Shown here: in pieces, positions 13,383 to 17,274 of the stretch
How the letters are laid out: each line of letters starts with the position of its first letter
Position numbering within the stretch: position 1 is the stretch's first letter
Source of the DNA: DASQUK01 sp050744525
GTDB lineage: Bacteria; Actinomycetota; Acidimicrobiia; Acidimicrobiales; VFJN01
Length of the DNA stretch: 17,274 bases
Assembly: GCA_050744525.1 (NCBI GenBank)
Contig: JBOGHG010000064.1
Span: forward strand, 1-17,274
Reading direction: 5' to 3'
Position numbers and translations under genes: made by a program
The notes under the pieces: generated by a model
What the model was told of the DNA's origin: nothing
Seen by the model: the letters and a program-made list of their open reading frames with translations, nothing else
Databases searched by the model: none

Positions 13383-14796
13383 TCAGGCGGCGTCGTTGAA
13401 CGGGCTGGGTTCGTCGGGTCTTGGTGCCACCGGTGGCGGGTGGTCGTCGCCTGGTGGGCCGGTTGGTTGGTGGTCGGGGTGGCGGGGGTCGTCGGGTGGG
13501 ACCATGGGGCGGCGACCGGTGCCGGGCACGAGCGCCCAGCCGCGCCGTGTTTTGAGGTGGTGGTGGTGGTCGCAGAGGCGGTCGATGTTGTCGAGGGTGG
13601 TCTCGTGGACGGCGGTCCAGGGTGTTCGGTGGTCGTGCTGGATGCCCCGGTGGTGGAGTCGTGGGCAGCCGAGCACGGTGCAGGCGGGTGAGTTCCAGAG
13701 CAGGGCGATGCGCTGCGCGGCGCTGGGCGCACGGCCGAGGTGGGTGACGTTGGCGACGGCGACACCGTTGGTGATGACGAGCTGGAGTATCGATTCGCCG
13801 AGCAACAGGCGGGCGGCGCCGACGGGTAGGGGGCCGACGCCGGCGATCTCGCACAGCTCGGCGCCGTGGGTGTGGCCCCGCAGCAGCGCTTCGAGATCGA
13901 CGCGTAACAGCGCGAGGTGGGTGGGGTCGACCGGCCTCGGGCGTGGCGCGGCGGGTGGCGGGTAGCGGCGGTCGCTGCGCTTGGGTCGACCGGGCCATCG
14001 GGGGCGTCGTCGCCGCCGCGGCGGGCAGGGCCGGTCGCCGGCTCAGCGGCGTCGGCCCGGGAAGCCGTGGTGCTGGGGGTGTGGCGACGCCGCGCGAGCT
14101 CGATGAGGGCGTCGAACCCATAGGCCTGGCGGGGTTCGTGGCGGCCCTGCTTCCTGGCGGCGTGGAACAGCTCGTCGATGATGGGATCGAGCGCGGCGTT
14201 GAACCGGGAGCCGGCGTCGGGGGTGCCGCGGGCGGCCAGGTTCCACGCGCCCTCGCCGTCGGTCCAGCGGCGCAGGCGCCGGTCACGGTGGATCCGCCGG
14301 TGGGTGGCCTCGGGGTCGGGGTCGGCCTGGGCTTTCGTGCGGGCGCAGGCCTCGCGCAGCTCGGACAGGCTGGAGCTGGCCGCCTTGCCGAGCAGCGACC
14401 CTTCGGCGCCCGGTTGGCGGCCGCGGCCCCGGCGATCGCCTCGGCCTGGCAACGCGACAACTCACCGCGACGCATCGCGGTCCCGGTGTGGGGCAACTCG
14501 GCGACCTTCGTCGACGTCTCCAACGCGGTGCGTACGCTGCCCAGAGACGAACCCGACTTGCGCGCCAGGTACTCGGCCGTGCCCCGGTCACCCGCCCGTT
14601 GCGCCACGCCGGACTCGTCGACCCGGGCGGCCAGCAACGTCTTGGCGGCGCCCGCCAACCGCTCGATGGCGTCATACGCCTGCCACATGGCCGCAGCGTC
14701 CCTCAACGGCACATCGCCCGGCACCAGACGCCCGACCTGCAGGCGCAACGCCGCCTCGAGGTCTCTGACTTGCCGCACCTCGACACCTACGAACAC
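13383..14796 (-). pseudogene. DUF222/HNH endonuclease (13E12 type), two frameshifts
   Basis: A DUF222 protein with a C-terminal HNH nuclease domain is spread over three minus-strand frames. The first (from GTG 14796) encodes EVRQVRDLEAALRL through RCQAEAIAGAAAANRAP. Near 14399-14406 the homology jumps to a second frame (EGSLLGKAASSSLSELREAC through RQAYGFDALIELA). Between about 13925 and 14060 it moves to the third (VDPTHLALLRVDLEALLRG through the HNH domain to the stop at 13383). Both shifts fit loss of one base. The HNH part keeps CTVLGCPR, HDHRTPW, and LCDHHHHLKTRRGW. The GTG start has TAGAGT 7 bases upstream. This family is multicopy and often degenerate in actinobacteria. Sequencing error in GC-rich DNA is an alternative to true decay. 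Confidence 0.8.
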
Positions 14797-14803
14797 GCGT
14801 ACG

Positions 14804-14840
14804 ACTCTACGCCACTCGTCGGACCTTTACAAGGCTTGTA
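14804..14840 (-). promoter_or_regulatory. Promoter of the broken DUF222/HNH gene
   Basis: On the minus strand, TTGTAA, a 17-base spacer and TAGAGT (14809-14804) precede GTG 14796 by 7 bases, a complete leaderless promoter. An inverted repeat, TACAAG-G-CTTGTA (14828-14840), overlaps the -35 box. The promoter looks intact although the gene is broken. Confidence 0.5.
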
Positions 14841-14920
14841 TTAGATTTTTATGTGTTTGGATGACTATCGATTGCGATTCGGTAACTAAGCGGCAAACTC
14901 GATCATGCGTCGCCCGGTCC

Positions 14921-14965
14921 TTGACAATGCCACTCCCGCGGCATATACATACAGTCCGTATGTAT
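14921..14965 (+). promoter_or_regulatory. Strong promoter with TetR-type operator
   Basis: TTGACA (14921-14926), a 17-base spacer and TATACA (14944-14949) form a near-consensus sigma70 promoter, rare in this GC-rich window. Perfect arms ATACATAC (14945-14952) and GTATGTAT (14958-14965), separated by AGTCC, cover the -10 box and the expected transcription start. Arm length and odd spacer fit a TetR-family operator. Transcription would run into the FAD oxidoreductase and hydrolase. Confidence 0.72.
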
Positions 14966-15007
14966 GACAGCGGTCACAGACGGCCGCGGCAGGCAGGGAG
15001 AGGCGAC

Positions 15008-16441
15008 ATGGCGGACGTGGTCGTGGTGGGTGGAGGCGTCGTTGGCCTCTGCGGGGGGCTGTTGTTGGCGCGTGATGGCCACCGGGTCAGGCTGCTCGAG
15101 CGTGACCCGGCGCCACCGCCGTCGTCGCCCGACGACGCCTGGACCGGTTGGGAACGGCGCGGCGTCAACCAGTTCCGCATGCTCCACTCCTTCCTGCCCC
15201 GCTTCCGCGAGATCCTCGAAGCCGAGCTCCCCGACGTCGCGGGGGCAATCGGCGACGCCGGAGCGCTGCGAACAAACGTCATCGGCAGCCTCCCCGCGCA
15301 GATCACAGGCGGCACCCGGCCCGGGGACGAGCGGTTCACCGCGCTCACCGGCCGCCGCCCGGTCGTCGAGGCCGCGATCTCGCGGCTGGCGGGCCGTGAA
15401 CCGGGGCTCGAGATCCGGCGCGGTGCCGCAGTGCGCGGTCTCGTCACCGGCATCGAGCCCCGGCTGCCCGGGATCCCCCGGGTGGTCGGCGTCGTCACGG
15501 ACGCCGGCGAGGAGCTGCGCGCCGACCTGGTGGTCGACGTCAGCGGGCGGCGTTCACCCCTGCCGGAGTGGCTCCGGGTCATCGGAGCCCGCCCACCCGA
15601 GGAGGAACGGGAGGATTCCGGCTTCGTCTACTACGGCCGCCACTTCCGCTCCCAGGACGGATCCGTCCCGCCCGCGTTCGGCCCGCCGCTCCAGCCCTAC
15701 GACTCGGTGTCGATCGTGCTGCTCCCGGCCGACAACGGCACGTGGGGCGTCGGCCTCGTAACGAGCGCACGCGACACCGTGCTGCGGGCCGCTCGACACG
15801 TTGACGTCTGGGAGCGGATCGTCAAGAGCTACCCGCTCGCCGCCCACTGGCTCGAGGGCGAGGTGATCTCGGACGGCGTCGAGGTCATGGCCAAGCTCGA
15901 GGACCGCCACCGCCGGCTGTGGTCGGCCTGCGCCCCGGTGGCCACGGGGCTGATCGCGCTGGGCGATGCGTGGGCCTGCACCAACCCGTCCGTGGGTCGT
16001 GGCGCCTCCATCGGCCTGCTGCACGCGCTGTGCCTGCGCAACCTGTTGAGGGCGGTGCCGGCCAGCGACCGCGTGGAGCTGGTGCGGCGCTGGGACGAGG
16101 TGACCAGGGAGGTCGTCGAACCGTGGTACCGAGACACGGTGGCGTTCGACCGGCACCGGCTGGCGGAGATCGAGGCGCAGATCGCCGGCGTTCCCTACGA
16201 GACCGACGATCCCGCCTGGCTGCTCGGCGAAGCGCTGCGGCGCAACGCCGCCAGCGATCCCGACCTCCTGCGGGCCATGGTGACGATCCGCTCGCTGCTC
16301 GATCGGAGCGCGGACGTGCTCGCCCGGCCCGGGCTGGCCGAGAAGGTCATGTCGCTCGACCCTCCCGAGCCGCCCCCGGGACCGAGCCGTGACGAGCTCG
16401 TCGGACTGGTCGGCCGGGAGTCGGTCGTAGGAGCATCGTGA
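15008..16441 (+). CDS. FAD-dependent oxidoreductase/monooxygenase
   Basis: This 477-residue flavoprotein opens with an ADP-binding Rossmann fold, VVVVGGGVVGLCGG (4-17), ending in ERD (31-33). It has DVSGRRSPLPEW (177-188) at the position of the second FAD motif and the GD motif LGDAWACTNPSVGRG at 318-332. The layout is that of group A flavin monooxygenases and geranylgeranyl-reductase or halogenase-like enzymes, probably an NAD(P)H-dependent hydroxylase of an organic substrate. The unusual motif GWERRGVNQFRMLHSF (48-62) precedes the substrate domain. ATG 15008 has GGAGAGG 4 bases upstream and a leader of about 50 bases from the strong promoter at 14921. It overlaps the following alpha/beta hydrolase by four bases (GTGA), which implies joint action on one compound. 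The substrate is unknown. The long open frame upstream to 13943 is a GC artefact. Confidence 0.88.
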   Translation: MADVVVVGGGVVGLCGGLLLARDGHRVRLLERDPAPPPSSPDDAWTGWERRGVNQFRMLHSFLPRFREILEAELPDVAGAIGDAGALRTNVIGSLPAQITGGTRPGDERFTALTGRRPVVEAAISRLAGREPGLEIRRGAAVRGLVTGIEPRLPGIPRVVGVVTDAGEELRADLVVDVSGRRSPLPEWLRVIGARPPEEEREDSGFVYYGRHFRSQDGSVPPAFGPPLQPYDSVSIVLLPADNGTWGVGLVTSARDTVLRAARHVDVWERIVKSYPLAAHWLEGEVISDGVEVMAKLEDRHRRLWSACAPVATGLIALGDAWACTNPSVGRGASIGLLHALCLRNLLRAVPASDRVELVRRWDEVTREVVEPWYRDTVAFDRHRLAEIEAQIAGVPYETDDPAWLLGEALRRNAASDPDLLRAMVTIRSLLDRSADVLARPGLAEKVMSLDPPEPPPGPSRDELVGLVGRESVVGAS

Positions 16442-17154
16442 GCATGCGCATCGGCGTCAACGCCATCGAGCTCGAAGTCCAGGTCGAGGACCCGGCGGAT
16501 CACGCCGAGGCCCCGGCTGTCCTGCTGCTCCACGGCTGGCCCGACTCCCATCGGCTCTGGCGGCACCAGGTGCCCGCCCTCACGGCCGCCGGCTTTCGTG
16601 CCGTCGCGCCCGACCTCCGGGGCTACGGCGCCTCCGACCGGCCGGACGACGTCGAGGCCTACGGCCTTGCCCACATCCTCGGCGACGTGGTCGGGGTCCT
16701 CGACCATCTGGGCGTCGACCGTGCCCACGTGGTGGGGCACGACTGGGGCGCGGCGTTGGCCTGGGCGTTGGCGGCGCTCTTCCCCGATCGCGTCGATCAC
16801 CTCGTGGCGCTGTCGGTCGGTCACCCCTCGGCATACCGCGCCGCCGGTCTCCCCCAACGCGAGAAGTCCTGGTACATGCTGCTGTTCCTGTTCGAGGGCA
16901 TCGCCGAGCGCTGGCTCTCGGACGACGACTACGCCAACCTCAGGTCGTGGTCCCGGCACCCGGACGCCGACGCGGTGATCGCCGAGCTGTCCCGACCCGG
17001 CGCGCTGACCGCGAGCCTCAACTGGTACCGAGCCAACCTCCCCGCGGCGGCACTGGTCGAGCCTGCGCTCGAGGTGCCGCCGGTGTCCCGGCCCACGATG
17101 GGCCTGTGGAGCAAGGACGACATCGCCCTCGTCGAGGAGAACGTGACCGGCTCA
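16438..17154 (+). CDS. Alpha/beta hydrolase, 3' end apparently lost
   Basis: About 239 native residues of an epoxide hydrolase/haloalkane dehalogenase-type enzyme are present. Seen are LLLHGWPDS (28-36 from ATG 16444), APDLRGYGASDRP (55-67) and the elbow GHDWGAA with nucleophile Asp100. The acid region is LWSKDDIALVEE, and a Trp-Tyr pair lies in LNWYRANLP. After VTGS the family pattern ends abruptly at about 17154, before the catalytic His region (GxGHWxxLE expected). The frame stays open to the window edge but reads unrelated Gly/Trp/His-rich sequence. The enzyme as encoded should be inactive. The start is GTG 16438, overlapping the oxidoreductase stop, or ATG 16444; GGAG upstream serves either. 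It is co-transcribed from the TetR-type promoter. Confidence 0.8.
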
Positions 17155-17274
17155 TGTAAGGGACATCGGCACCCGTGGATCCACCACGGGGCTGGGGTCC
17201 CAGGGTTGCATGGTCATCCCGGCTGGTCCGGGGGGTGGCGTCGAGATTGGCTCTGGGGGAGGCCTGTTGGGTCT
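17155..17274. mobile_element. Probable end of an inserted element (family unknown)
   Basis: Starting with TGTAAGGGACATCGGCACCC at 17155, the sequence no longer continues the hydrolase. It contains a hairpin with arms CCCGTGG and CCACGGG five bases apart, starting near 17172, and several G-rich runs. A terminal TGT and a subterminal palindrome are common at transposon ends. The minus strand is open throughout but shows no recognisable transposase motif in 120 bases. I cannot assign an insertion-sequence family, and the other end and any target duplication are outside the window. Confidence 0.42.

Noticed and set aside
13943..15007. In-frame extension of the FAD oxidoreductase back to 13943, which would give 832 residues
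   Set aside because: The upstream part is antisense to the DUF222 pseudogene and crosses the strong promoter and operator; ATG 15008 has a good ribosome site.
1..17274. CRISPR array, tRNA, rRNA or defence cluster
   Set aside because: I found no regularly spaced repeats, no cloverleaf or rRNA-like sequence, and no recognisable nuclease-toxin or restriction genes apart from the broken HNH gene.

Overview
The window is a high-GC bacterial chromosome segment with actinobacterial traits. These are an F420-type luciferase-like oxidoreductase, a DUF222/HNH (13E12-type) gene, a mycothiol-type PIG-L deacetylase, an LppX/LolA-like protein, and many genes whose start codon sits 7-8 bases after a TANNNT -10 box (leaderless transcription). 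The mix suggests Actinomycetota, quite possibly Acidimicrobiia; the class-level placement is inference from gene style and no marker gene proves it.

Layout. 1-2184 (minus): two overlapping half-transporter ABC exporter genes, the second cut by the window edge, behind a promoter covered by a perfect 16-bp palindrome. 2292-3610: a luciferase-like oxidoreductase (minus) and a DUF2752 membrane protein (plus), divergent, with interlocked -10 boxes. 3617-5024 (minus): flavin reductase and metallo-beta-lactamase-fold hydrolase. 5154-6173 (plus): an epoxide-hydrolase-like enzyme whose N-terminus is built from repeat DNA. 6198-9135 (minus): a tight operon of MaoC-like hydratase, two tandem paralogous methyltransferases and MutY. 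9194-13304 (plus): LppX/LolA-like protein without a signal peptide, a probable (2S)-methylsuccinyl-CoA dehydrogenase (Mcd), a PIG-L deacetylase abutting it, and a short-chain dehydrogenase. 13383-14796 (minus): a DUF222/HNH gene broken by two frameshifts. 14797-15007: a locally AT-rich regulatory island with a strong sigma70-like promoter and a TetR-type operator. 15008-17154 (plus): an FAD-dependent oxidoreductase overlapping an alpha/beta hydrolase whose 3' end appears replaced by foreign DNA at about 17155.

How the genes fit together. Mcd makes mesaconyl-CoA from methylsuccinyl-CoA in the ethylmalonyl-CoA pathway. The nearby MaoC protein belongs to a hydratase type that could act on such C5 dicarboxylyl-CoA esters, so the centre of the window may hold part of an acetyl-CoA assimilation or C5-acyl-CoA route. 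The FAD oxidoreductase/hydrolase pair looks like an inducible catabolic operon under TetR-family control, with the regulator outside the window. I see no defence system, CRISPR array, tRNA or rRNA. The most unusual material is regulatory: interlocked divergent leaderless promoters, three palindromic operators, a CRP-like site, and a repeat shared between two unrelated proteins.
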